The notes under the pieces are model-generated. The model was not told the DNA's origin. It did not search any database and saw nothing but the letters and a program-made list of their open reading frames with translations. This document shows positions 33,774 to 42,316 of a stretch of 64,000 nucleotides of DNA, in pieces. The stretch covers positions 1-64,000 of the forward strand of contig MPMX01000001.1 in the NCBI GenBank assembly GCA_002238725.1, written 5' to 3'. How positions within the stretch are numbered: the first letter of the stretch is position 1; each line of letters begins with the position of its first letter. This stretch comes from Rhodospirillaceae bacterium bin65 (GTDB lineage: Bacteria; Pseudomonadota; Alphaproteobacteria; Bin65). Made by a program: the position numbers and the translations under genes.

Positions 33774-35063
33774 ATGACGAAGAAAGCCGACCTTTTCGAA
33801 CTCTATGCCGAAGACCCCGAAGAAGCCGACCGGATCGTGTTCGGACGAGAGGCGCATCCGGACCGCCGCGGTTTCCTGAAAGGCGCCGGCCTCGCCAGCA
33901 TGGGCGCGCTGATCGGCGCGGCAATTCCGTTCCACCGCAACATGCCGTCGGGCTTCATCCCCGAGGCGCTCGCCGCCGGCAAAACGAAGATCGCGGGCAA
34001 GGACGGGCTCACGGTGCTCAACGACCGTCCGGTCAACGCCGAGACGCCGGCCCATCTGCTCGACGATGCGGTGACGCCGACGGCCCGGCATTTCATCCGC
34101 AACAACGGCATCGTGCCCGACGACATGGACCCGGCTTCCTGGAAGCTGCGGGTCGACGGTCTGGTAAACAGCCCGATGACACTCAGCATCGACGACCTGA
34201 AGAAGAAGTTCGAGGTCGTGACCCAGCAGCTCACTATCGAATGCGGCGGCAACGGCCGAGCTTTTTTCGACCCGCCGGCGCGCGGCAACCAGTGGACGGT
34301 CGGCGCGGTCGCCTCCTCGAACTGGACCGGCGTGCGCCTCGCCGACGTGCTCAAGGCCGTCGGCGTCAAGCCCAATGTCGTCTACACCGCCCATGTCGGC
34401 GCCGATTCGCATCTCTCCGGCAAGGAGGGCAAGCTGCCGATCTCGCGCGGCGTGCCGATCGACAAGGCGATGAACCCGAGCAACCTGATCGCCTTCGGCA
34501 TGAACGGCGGGCCGCTGCATCCGATGAACGGCGCGCCGCTGCGCCTGGTGATCCCCGGCTGGCCGGGCTCCTGCTCGCAGAAGTGGCTCAAGCGGATCTG
34601 GCTGCGCGACAAGGTCCATGACGGGCCGAAGATGACCGGCAGCGCCTACCGGGTGCCGGACTATCCGGTCTCGCCCGGCGAGAAGGTGCCGAAGAGCGCT
34701 ATGGGGATCATTCACGCCATGCCGGTGAAGTCGCTGATCACCAGCCCCAAGACCGGGCTGTCGATCTCCGGCCGCGAGATGGAGGTCGCCGGGCACGCCT
34801 GGGCGGGTGATGACGAGGTGGCGCGGGTCGACGTGTCGATCGATTTCGGCGCGTCCTGGCAGCAGGCCGAGCTGAGCAAGCCGGTCAACCCCTATGCCTG
34901 GCAGCACTGGAAGGCCGCGCTGAAATTCCCGCAGAAGGGCTATTACGAGGTCTGGGCCCGGGCGACGGACAGCCGCGGCGTCATCCAGCCCTTCGCCATC
35001 GCGTGGAATCCCAAGGGATACCTCAACAACTCGATGCACCGCATCTCGGTCCGGGTCAGCTGA
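33774..35063 (+). CDS. Molybdenum sulfite dehydrogenase, SorT/SorA type
   Basis: A 429-residue sulfite oxidase-family protein. A Tat motif RRGFLKG (31-37) directs folded export with the molybdenum cofactor. The molybdenum-ligating Cys is C157 in LTIECGGNGRAFF; the molybdopterin domain continues through HVGADSHLSGKEGK, PGWPGSCSQKWLKRIWLRD and YRVPDYPVSPGE. The C-terminal dimerisation domain has GHAWAGDDEVARVDVSIDFG. It oxidises sulfite to sulfate in the periplasm and passes electrons to a cytochrome c, here the next gene, five bases downstream. SoxC is the alternative, but no sox genes are near. Confidence 0.88.
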   Translation: MTKKADLFELYAEDPEEADRIVFGREAHPDRRGFLKGAGLASMGALIGAAIPFHRNMPSGFIPEALAAGKTKIAGKDGLTVLNDRPVNAETPAHLLDDAVTPTARHFIRNNGIVPDDMDPASWKLRVDGLVNSPMTLSIDDLKKKFEVVTQQLTIECGGNGRAFFDPPARGNQWTVGAVASSNWTGVRLADVLKAVGVKPNVVYTAHVGADSHLSGKEGKLPISRGVPIDKAMNPSNLIAFGMNGGPLHPMNGAPLRLVIPGWPGSCSQKWLKRIWLRDKVHDGPKMTGSAYRVPDYPVSPGEKVPKSAMGIIHAMPVKSLITSPKTGLSISGREMEVAGHAWAGDDEVARVDVSIDFGASWQQAELSKPVNPYAWQHWKAALKFPQKGYYEVWARATDSRGVIQPFAIAWNPKGYLNNSMHRISVRVS

Positions 35064-35068
35064 CCGCC

Positions 35069-35521
35069 ATGCCATCGCCGGCACGGGCCGCGGCCGTCGC
35101 CGCCGCGGCCCGGACGATCCTGGCCGCGACGCTCGCCGTCCTGCTGGCGATGGCGGGCGGCACCCTGGCGGCCGACGCACCGGCCGGCAACGCTGCGCCG
35201 GAAAAGGCCGCGAAGGCGCCCGCTGCCGAAACGGGCGACGAGGACGGCGAGGACGAGGATGAGGACGACGAGGAGGACGAGTATCAGGGCCTGCCGCCGG
35301 GCGAGGGCCGCGACGAGGTCTTCGGCTATTGCAGCGCCTGCCATTCGATCCGGCTGGTCACCCAGCAGGGCCTGACCCGCGCGGACTGGGGCGAGGTGCT
35401 GGTCTACATGGTCGAGGAGCACGAGATGGCGGAACTCGAGCCGGAGGACGAAAAGCTGGTCCTCGACTATCTCGCCCGCTTCTACGGCCGCGACCGGCGG
35501 GCGCGGAAGATGGGGCGCTAG
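35069..35521 (+). CDS. c-type cytochrome partner of the sulfite dehydrogenase
   Basis: A 150-residue exported monohaem cytochrome c. It has a signal peptide (hydrophobic 15-30, cleavage near LAADA), then an Ala/Pro/Lys linker, a striking acidic run at 54-71 (Glu/Asp at nearly every position), and the haem site CSACH (88-92). M113 or M120 may be the sixth ligand. The arrangement matches sulfite dehydrogenase cytochrome subunits (SorB or SorU). The acidic run is unusual and could dock to a basic partner. It is immediately downstream of the dehydrogenase gene. Confidence 0.82.
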   Translation: MPSPARAAAVAAAARTILAATLAVLLAMAGGTLAADAPAGNAAPEKAAKAPAAETGDEDGEDEDEDDEEDEYQGLPPGEGRDEVFGYCSACHSIRLVTQQGLTRADWGEVLVYMVEEHEMAELEPEDEKLVLDYLARFYGRDRRARKMGR

Positions 35522-35578
35522 CTCGGCGCGCGCAACGGCGGTATCCTGCCGCCGGCAAAGCATTGCGGGCGGGTTTCC

Positions 35579-36910
35579 GTGAACCAGCATTTCCAGGCCG
35601 TTCTGGACGGCATCGAGAGCGACGGGCAGGCGCTGGTCGACCTGTGCCTCGCCCTCGGCAATTTGCCCGACTATTCCGGCGAGGAACGGCAGGTCGGCGA
35701 AGCGGTCGTCGCGTGGCTGCACGACGCCGGCATCGAGGCCTGGCTGCAGTTCATGTCGGCCGAGAGCGTCAACGCGATCGGCCTGGTCCGCGGGTCCGGC
35801 GACCGCGCCGGCGGCGGTCGTTCGCTGATCCTCAACGCCCATATCGACACCCAGGGCGCCCGCCCCGCCGGCGGGGAGGACGCCGAACGGCGCCTGCGCG
35901 GCGCCTAGGTCGAGGACGGCCGGCTGTTCGGCCGCGGCCTCGCCAACGACAAGGCACAGCTGGCGGCCCAGATGATCGCCATGCGCGCCATCGTCCGGGC
36001 CGGGATTACGCTCAAGGAAGACCTCTACCTCGCGGGAAGCGGCCAGGAGACCTCGGCGCCGCCCGTGGCTGCCGGCGAGATCGCGGGCTGGTCCGGCGTC
36101 GGCCCGGCCGCCAGCCAGGTGCGTGAAGGCCATGGCGCGCGCTGGCTGGTCGAACACGGCGTGGTGGCGGACTATGCGCTGGTCAGCGAGATCTCCGATT
36201 TCCGCGTCACGGTCGCCCAGGCCGGCTATCTGCGCCAGCGCATCGCCGTTCCCGGCAACCTGGCCTACACGCCCGGCCTGCGCCGCGGCGCCCATTCGAA
36301 GGGGGGCGGGCCGGCCGGCAGCCCCAACCCGTTCGAACGGGCGGCCCGGGTCGTGCTGGCGCTGGAGGACTGGGCCCGCCGCTACGAAACCGAAGGGCAG
36401 GAGTCCTTCTGGGGCGGCACCCTGATCCCGAAAGCCCAGGTGCTGGAAATGCGCCCGGCCGGGCCGCCCTGGACCGAGGAACGGGACTATTGCCACATCT
36501 TCTTCGATGTGCGGCTGATGCCGGGCGCCCATGCGCCGTCGGTCCGCCAGCAGGTGCGCGACGCGGTCGCCGCGACCGGCATCGACGCGCAGATCGCCGC
36601 CTACGATTTCAAGCGCGGCTATATCGCGGATGGCGCCGAACCGCTGCTCGACGCGCTGCGCGCCGCCCATGAAACGGCGGTCGGCGGTGCGCTCGACTAT
36701 ACGGCGTCGCTCGAGATGAGCATGTGGCGCGACAGCAACGCCTTCAACGAGGCGGGCATTCCCGCCGTCGGCTACGGCCCGCCGGTCGCCGACCCGGGCG
36801 GGCCGCGCGGCGCGGCCGGCGTGCAGCGGCCGGTGGCGGTCGACGATCTGGTCAAGCTGGCAAAGGTGTTCGCCCTGACGGCGCTGCGCGTTTGCGGCGT
36901 CGCCGCCTGA
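35579..36910 (+). pseudogene. M20-family metallopeptidase gene with in-frame amber codon
   Basis: One continuous frame of about 443 codons is interrupted by a TAG at 35906-35908. Before it, ILNAHIDTQG gives the first metal ligands (HxD) of M20 peptidases (ArgE/DapE/carboxypeptidase G2). Just after it, VEDGRLFGRGLANDKAQLAAQ gives the bridging Asp. The remainder, with an AGSGQETSAPP acid site and a dimerisation domain, runs to 36910 with no further break. Only one base is wrong, so a recent nonsense mutation (for example CAG to TAG), a sequencing error or suppression are all possible. The start at GTG 35579 is tentative. It lies between the sulfite dehydrogenase pair and a TauD-type dioxygenase. 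Confidence 0.8.
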
Positions 36911-36929
36911 GCGGGCGAAAGCGAACCCG

Positions 36930-37967
36930 ATGCACGGCCCGATCGACAGCCTGGCGGACTGGCGCGGCCCGGACCTCGCACGGCGGACCGACTGGATCTA
37001 CCGGCTGACGGCGGACGACCGGGCGGAAATCGGGGCCGGGCTGGACCGGTGCATCGCCGGAGGCCGCCCGTTCGCGGACATGACCGCCGCCGATCTGCCG
37101 TTGCCGGCCTTCTCGCATCGGCTGCTGCACGCCCGGGAGGCGCTGGAAACCGGCTGCGGCATCTTCCTGTTCCAGGGTTTCCCGCTGGAGGGCCGCAGCG
37201 TCGACGACCTGCGCCGGCTCTATTGGGGCGTCGGCCGGCATATCGGCACGGCCGTTTCCCAGAGCAAGCGCGGCGACATGCTGGGCGACGTGCGCGATAT
37301 CGGCACCGATGTTTCCAGCCGCGAGGGCCGCGGCTACACCAGCCGGGCGGAACTGGAATTCCACACCGATTCGGCGGATGTCAGCGGCCTGTTTTTTCTG
37401 AAGACCGCCAGGTCCGGCGGCCTCAGCCGCTTCGTCAGCTCCGTGGCGATCCACAACGAGATCGCCCGGCAAAACCCGGAATTTCTGGATGTGCTGTATC
37501 GACCGTTTGTCTGGAGCCGGCAGGGCCAGGAACGCGCGGGCGAGGCGGCGTGGTACGAGCAGCCGATCTACGGCGTCGAGCAGGGCCATTTCGCCAGCCG
37601 CTACATCCGCACCCATATCCTGTCGGCCCAGAAGCATCACGATGTGCCGCCGCTGACCGAAATGCAACGCGATGCGCTGGCCGCCATCGACCGGCTGGCC
37701 GGCGATCCGGCCTTCTGCCTCGACACGATGCTGGAGCCGGGCGACATGGTGTTCCAGAACAGCCACACCACCTACCACGCCCGCACGGAATTCGAGGACC
37801 ATCCGGAGCCGGAGCGCAAGCGCCATCTGCTGCGCCTGTGGCTGTCGGTGCCGAACAGCCGCCCGCTGACGGAGGGCTGGTCGGCCGTCTACCGGAACCG
37901 GGAGGCGGGCGCGGTGCGCGGCGGCGTTCCCGGCCATTCCGAGACGCCGGCCTACGCAACGGAATAA
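36930..37967 (+). CDS. TauD/TfdA-family 2-oxoglutarate dioxygenase
   Basis: A 345-residue Fe(II)/2-oxoglutarate dioxygenase. The iron triad is H145 and D147 in LEFHTDSADV and a distal His (H283 in YHARTEF), with the 2-oxoglutarate Arg just after, in RKRHLLRLWL. The fold also covers taurine dioxygenase, alkylsulfatase and carnitine-pathway enzymes, so the substrate is open. It follows the M20 gene by 19 bases and lies 1.4 kb from the sulfite dehydrogenase; cleavage of a sulfonate or sulfate ester releasing sulfite would fit, but this is inference. Confidence 0.85.
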   Translation: MHGPIDSLADWRGPDLARRTDWIYRLTADDRAEIGAGLDRCIAGGRPFADMTAADLPLPAFSHRLLHAREALETGCGIFLFQGFPLEGRSVDDLRRLYWGVGRHIGTAVSQSKRGDMLGDVRDIGTDVSSREGRGYTSRAELEFHTDSADVSGLFFLKTARSGGLSRFVSSVAIHNEIARQNPEFLDVLYRPFVWSRQGQERAGEAAWYEQPIYGVEQGHFASRYIRTHILSAQKHHDVPPLTEMQRDALAAIDRLAGDPAFCLDTMLEPGDMVFQNSHTTYHARTEFEDHPEPERKRHLLRLWLSVPNSRPLTEGWSAVYRNREAGAVRGGVPGHSETPAYATE

Positions 37968-37979
37968 TCGGTCGGGCGC

Positions 37980-38846
37980 TTACCGGCTCCGGTTGCTGCC
38001 AAACCGGTCCTCGGTCGCCGCCCAGTCGTCGAAGCCGACGATCCGCTTGTACTCCTCGAAGCCGACGCCGGTCTCCCACAGCTTCATCTCGCCGGAGCGG
38101 AAGTCGGCCAGGGCGTCGCGCATGGTCCCGGCGATGCGCAGGATCAGCGAAATGCCGTAGACGATAACGTCGAAACCCAGGTCGTGCAGCCGCTCCGGCG
38201 GCAGGATCGGCGTGCGGCCGCCTTCGAGCGGGTTGGCGAGCTGCGGCACGTCGAAGGCGCCGCCGACGATCGCCAGTTCCTCCTCGGTCTCGGGCGCCTC
38301 GACGAAGATGGCGTCGGCGCCGACCTCCACATAAGCCCGGCCCCGGCGCAGCGCCTCGTCCAGCCCGTGGACCGCGCGGGCGTCGGTGCGCGCGACGATC
38401 ATGGTGTCCGGGTCGCGCCGGGCGTCGAGCGCAGCCTGCACCTTGTCGACCATGAAGGCTGTGTCGACGACATCCTTGCCCGCCATGTGGCCGCAGCGCT
38501 TGGGCCAGGTCTGATCCTCGATCATGATCGCACCGACGCCCATCTCCTCGTAGGTCCGCACGGTGTGGGCGACGTTCTTGACGTCGCCGTAGCCGTCGTC
38601 GCCGTCGACCAGCGCGGGCAGGCCGGTCGCGCCCAGGATATCGCGCACGCCGGCGGCGATCTCGCCGAGGCCCTTGATGCCGATATCCGGCACGCCATAG
38701 CGCGCGCCGACCAGCGGAAAGCCGCCGATGAAGAAGGCGGGATAGCCGGTCTGCTCGATCAGCCGGGCGCTCAGCCCGTCATGGGCGCCGATCAGGATCA
38801 GCGGGTCGTGGGCGGCGAGGATGCTGCGGAAGGAAGGGCGGTGCAT
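37980..38846 (-). CDS. PEP mutase/isocitrate lyase superfamily enzyme
   Basis: A 288-residue TIM-barrel protein of the PEP mutase, methylisocitrate lyase and oxaloacetate decarboxylase group. The metal-binding DGDDGYGD (81-88) and the active-site loop KRCGH (116-120) are intact, followed by IVARTDARAVHGLDEAL and IFVEAPETEEE. The KRCGH cysteine is typical of lyases that cleave a C-C bond rather than of PEP mutase. It is convergent with the dioxygenase gene and transcribed alone. The substrate, likely a 2-substituted malate or similar, is not determinable. Confidence 0.85.
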   Translation of the reverse strand: MHRPSFRSILAAHDPLILIGAHDGLSARLIEQTGYPAFFIGGFPLVGARYGVPDIGIKGLGEIAAGVRDILGATGLPALVDGDDGYGDVKNVAHTVRTYEEMGVGAIMIEDQTWPKRCGHMAGKDVVDTAFMVDKVQAALDARRDPDTMIVARTDARAVHGLDEALRRGRAYVEVGADAIFVEAPETEEELAIVGGAFDVPQLANPLEGGRTPILPPERLHDLGFDVIVYGISLILRIAGTMRDALADFRSGEMKLWETGVGFEEYKRIVGFDDWAATEDRFGSNRSR

Positions 38847-39133
38847 GATCGTCTGTCTCCGGGTGGCGACGGCGGCTCCCGGCCATTGTAGCAGCCGCTC
38901 CGGGCAAAATGACGGGTCGAGTGCCGGTTAAATTACAAGAAACTTGCCGCCCCGGCCTTGAGCCTGGGCCCAACGCCACAAGCGCAAGCCTGTCCTCGCG
39001 GCTCCGGACCCCTGACTTCCGCTTGCCGGATCGTTGTCCGGCACAGGAAATTACGGTCAAATGGCCAACCGGTAAAACCTCGTGGGCGGTATCGGACCGA
39101 TTTCCTGGGGCCGGCCGTACGGGAAAGGCAGAC

Positions 39134-40285
39134 ATGACCGCGCATCGCCTCGGGCTGATCATGAACGGCGTCACCGGGCGCATGGGGACCAACCAGCATC
39201 TGGTGCGCTCGATCTGCGCCATCCGGGCCGAGGGCGGCGTGCGCCTGGGCAATGGCGACACGGTTTTCCCCGACCCGATCCTGGTCGGCCGCAACGAAGC
39301 GAAGCTGGCGGCGGTCGCCGAAGCGAACGGCATCGAGCGCTGGACGACCGACCTCGACGCGGCGCTCGCCGACCCGGGCGACACCCTGTTCTTCGACGCC
39401 GCGACCACGCAGATGCGCAAGGACCTGCTGCTCAAGGCAATCGACGCCGGCAAGGACATCTATACCGAAAAGCCGGTCGCCGAGACCGTCGACGACGCGC
39501 TCGCCATCGCCCGCGCGGCCCGCGACAAGGGAATCAGGGCCGGCGTGGTGCACGACAAGCTGAGCCTGCCGGGCCTGATCAAGCTGCGCATGCTGCGGGA
39601 CACCGGCTACTTCGGCCGCATCCTCTCGGTGCGCGGCGAATTCGGCTACTGGGTCTTCGAGGGCGACTGGCAGGAAGCGCAGCGGCCGTCCTGGAATTAC
39701 CGCAAGGCGGAGGGCGGCGGCATCATCCTCGATATGTTGTGCCACTGGCGCTATGTGCTCGACCATACGATCGCCCCGGTCCGGGCGGTCTGCTGCCACG
39801 GCGCGATCCATATTCCGCAGCGCTGGGACGAGGCCGGCGAGCCCTACGACGCCGATGTCGAGGACGCGGCCTACGCCCTGTTCGAGCTGGAGGGCGGCAT
39901 CGTCGCCCAGATCAACTCCTCCTGGTGCACCCGGGTGCGGCGGGACGATCTGGCGACCTTCCATGTCGACGGCACCCACGGTTCCGCGGTCGCCGGACTG
40001 ACGCGCTGTTTCGCCCAGGCTCGGGTCAACACGCCGAAACCGGTGTGGAACCCGGATGTGCCCCAGACCATCGATTTCCGCGCCGGCTGGCAGGAGGTGC
40101 CGGACAACCGGGTCTACGAGAACGGCTTCAAGACCCAGTGGCAGGATTTCATCCGCCATCTCTACGAGGAAGCGCCCTGGGACTACACCTTCCTCTCCGG
40201 CGCCAGGGGCGTCCAACTCGCCGAACTCGGCTACCGGAGCTGGCGCGAGCGACGCTGGCTCGACGTGCCGGAACTGGAGCTTTGA
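39134..40285 (+). CDS. Gfo/Idh/MocA-family oxidoreductase
   Basis: A 383-residue NAD(P)-dependent dehydrogenase. The N-terminal Rossmann region reads GLIMNGVTGRMGTNQHLVR, and the diagnostic EKP is in IYTEKPVAETVDDAL. The C-terminal domain has GGGIILDMLCHWRYVLDHT, where Asp and His act in hydride transfer. ATG 39134 is preferred; the open frame upstream is not coding. It opens a six-gene operon with a DUF993 protein, a sugar-phosphate isomerase-like protein and a DHDPS-like aldolase, so oxidation of a sugar or polyol derivative is likely. Confidence 0.87.
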   Translation: MTAHRLGLIMNGVTGRMGTNQHLVRSICAIRAEGGVRLGNGDTVFPDPILVGRNEAKLAAVAEANGIERWTTDLDAALADPGDTLFFDAATTQMRKDLLLKAIDAGKDIYTEKPVAETVDDALAIARAARDKGIRAGVVHDKLSLPGLIKLRMLRDTGYFGRILSVRGEFGYWVFEGDWQEAQRPSWNYRKAEGGGIILDMLCHWRYVLDHTIAPVRAVCCHGAIHIPQRWDEAGEPYDADVEDAAYALFELEGGIVAQINSSWCTRVRRDDLATFHVDGTHGSAVAGLTRCFAQARVNTPKPVWNPDVPQTIDFRAGWQEVPDNRVYENGFKTQWQDFIRHLYEEAPWDYTFLSGARGVQLAELGYRSWRERRWLDVPELEL

Positions 40286-40287
40286 CC

Positions 40288-41454
40288 ATGCCTTCGGTCG
40301 ACCTGCCGGCACGCGACGGCCGCATCGAATCCTACCATCTGTCGCCGCCGCTCGCCTTCGAACCGGCCAGCGCCGCCGCCCTGCCCCGCGTCGCCTACGC
40401 CGCGGCCCATGTCGTCAACGATCCGCGCGCCGATGCCGACCCCTGGCTCGACACCGCCCTTGACTGGGAGGCGACGCTCGCCTACCGCGAACATCTGTGG
40501 TCGCTCGGCCTCGGCGTCGCCGAAGCTATGGATACCGCCCAGCGCGGCATGGGGCTGGACTGGCCGACCTCGTGCGAGCTGATCCGGCACTCGGTCAGCG
40601 CCGCAAAGGCCCGCGACGGCGGCGGGCTGATCGCCTGCGGCGCCGGCACCGACCATCTGGCGCCGGGCCCGGACACCGGCGTGGACGACGTGATCCGCGC
40701 CTACGAAGAACAGTGCGAGGCGGTCGAGGCCGCCGGCGGGCGGATCATCCTGATGGCGAGCCGGGCACTCGCCGCCTGCGCGGCTGGCCCGACCGACTAC
40801 GAGAAGGTCTACGGCCGCATCCTCGGCCAGGTCCGCGATCCGGTACTCATCCACTGGCTGGGCGAAATGTTCGATCCCGCGCTGGGTGGCTATTGGGGCG
40901 ACGCCGACCATATGGCGGCGATGGAAGTCTGCTTGTCGATCCTGTCGGCCCATGCGGAGAAGATCGACGGCATCAAGATTTCCCTGCTCGACGACGGCAA
41001 GGAGATCGTCATGCGCCGCCGCCTGCCGCCGAGCGTGCGCATGTATACCGGCGACGATTTCAACTATCCGGCCCTGATCGCCGGCGACGAAGAGGGCTTC
41101 TCCCACGCCCTGCTCGGCATCTTCGACGCCATCGCCCCGGCGGCCAGCGCCGCGCTGTTCGCCATGGCCCGGCAGGACATGGACGGTTACTACGCGACCC
41201 TGGCGCCGACCGTACCCCTGTCGCGCCACATCTTCCGTGCGCCGACGCGCTTCTACAAAACCGGCGTGGTCTTCATGGCCTACCTGAACGGGCACCAGGA
41301 CCATTTCACCATGGTCGGCGGCCAGGAGAGCGCGCGTTCGACCCTGCATCTGAGCGAACTGTTCCGCCTCGCCGACAAGGCCGGCCTGCTGCGCGACCCG
41401 GAGAGCGCCGCGGCGCGCATGGCCGCCGTGCTGGCGGTGCGCGGCGTCGCCTGA
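40288..41454 (+). CDS. DUF993 (dihydrodipicolinate synthase-related) protein
   Basis: A 388-residue DUF993 protein, a TIM-barrel family distantly related to DapA. Recognisable segments are GLGVAEAMDTAQRGMGLDW, IACGAGTDHLAPGPDTGVDD, KIDGIKISLLDDGKE with the likely Schiff-base Lys, and RMYTGDDFNYPALIAGD. It starts two bases after the upstream stop. DUF993 genes recur in operons with Gfo/Idh/MocA oxidoreductases and xylose-isomerase-like proteins. The reaction is not established; an aldol cleavage of a keto sugar acid is plausible. Confidence 0.82.
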   Translation: MPSVDLPARDGRIESYHLSPPLAFEPASAAALPRVAYAAAHVVNDPRADADPWLDTALDWEATLAYREHLWSLGLGVAEAMDTAQRGMGLDWPTSCELIRHSVSAAKARDGGGLIACGAGTDHLAPGPDTGVDDVIRAYEEQCEAVEAAGGRIILMASRALAACAAGPTDYEKVYGRILGQVRDPVLIHWLGEMFDPALGGYWGDADHMAAMEVCLSILSAHAEKIDGIKISLLDDGKEIVMRRRLPPSVRMYTGDDFNYPALIAGDEEGFSHALLGIFDAIAPAASAALFAMARQDMDGYYATLAPTVPLSRHIFRAPTRFYKTGVVFMAYLNGHQDHFTMVGGQESARSTLHLSELFRLADKAGLLRDPESAAARMAAVLAVRGVA

Positions 41455-41471
41455 AGCCCGGACGGTCCGAG

Positions 41472-42311
41472 ATGCGCGACTTTTCCGGCGATACGGCGCT
41501 GCTCTCGCTCAACACGGCGACCGTGCAGGCGCAGTGGACTCTCGAGCAATGCATCGAGGGCTGCGCCCGCCACGGTATCGGCGGCATCGCGCCCTGGCGC
41601 GACAAGCTGGCGGAATGCGGCGCCGCGCGGGCCGCCCTCCTGATCCGCGAAGCCGGCCTGCGCGTCACGGGCCTATGCCGGGGCGGCATGTTCCCGGCGA
41701 CGGAGCCCGCCGGGCGGCAGGCGGCGCTGGACGACAACCGCAAGGCCATCGACGACGCCGCAACCATCGGCGCCGAATGCCTGATCCTGGTTGTCGGCGG
41801 CCTGCCCGACGGCTCGAAGGACATCGCCGGCGCCCGGATGCAGGTCCGCGACGGCATTGCGGCGCTGCTCGAACACAGCCGCGCCGCCGGCGTGCCGCTC
41901 GCCATCGAGCCGCTGCACCCGATGTATGCCGCCGACCGGGCCTGCGTGAACACGCTGAAGCAGGCCAACGACCTGTGCGACGCGCTGGGTGACGGAGTCG
42001 GCATGGCGGTCGACGTCTATCACGTCTGGTGGGATCCGGACCTGGAGGCGGAAATCGCCCGGGCCGGCGCTGCGGGGCGCATTCTCGGATTCCATGTCAG
42101 CGACTGGCTGGTGCCGACGACCGATCTGCTGCTCGACCGGGGGATGATGGGCGACGGCGTCATCGACATCCCGAAAATCCGCGGCTGGGTCGAGGCGGCG
42201 GGCTACGACGGTGCGTCGGAGGTCGAGATTTTCTCGAAAGACAACTGGTGGCGGCAGGACGCGGACGACGTGCTGGCGACCTGCGTCCAGCGCCACCAAA
42301 CCGCGGTGTAG
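41472..42311 (+). CDS. Sugar phosphate isomerase/epimerase (AP2Ec TIM barrel)
   Basis: A 279-residue TIM-barrel protein of the IolE/xylose isomerase-like family. Metal ligands are expected in PLAIEPLHPMYA (Glu), VDVYHVWWDPDL (Asp and His), GFHVSDW (His, Asp) and the final SEVEIFS (Glu). The whole barrel is present and the length is normal. It lies between the DUF993 gene (17-base gap) and the DHDPS-like gene (five-base gap). Isomerisation or epimerisation of the compound handled by the Gfo/Idh/MocA enzyme is the likely role. Confidence 0.85.
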   Translation: MRDFSGDTALLSLNTATVQAQWTLEQCIEGCARHGIGGIAPWRDKLAECGAARAALLIREAGLRVTGLCRGGMFPATEPAGRQAALDDNRKAIDDAATIGAECLILVVGGLPDGSKDIAGARMQVRDGIAALLEHSRAAGVPLAIEPLHPMYAADRACVNTLKQANDLCDALGDGVGMAVDVYHVWWDPDLEAEIARAGAAGRILGFHVSDWLVPTTDLLLDRGMMGDGVIDIPKIRGWVEAAGYDGASEVEIFSKDNWWRQDADDVLATCVQRHQTAV

Positions 42312-42316
42312 CGGCG

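Noticed and set aside
33774-35063. SoxC (thiosulfate oxidation)
   Set aside because: No soxABXYZ genes in the window, and the adjacent monohaem cytochrome suits a sulfite dehydrogenase pair better.
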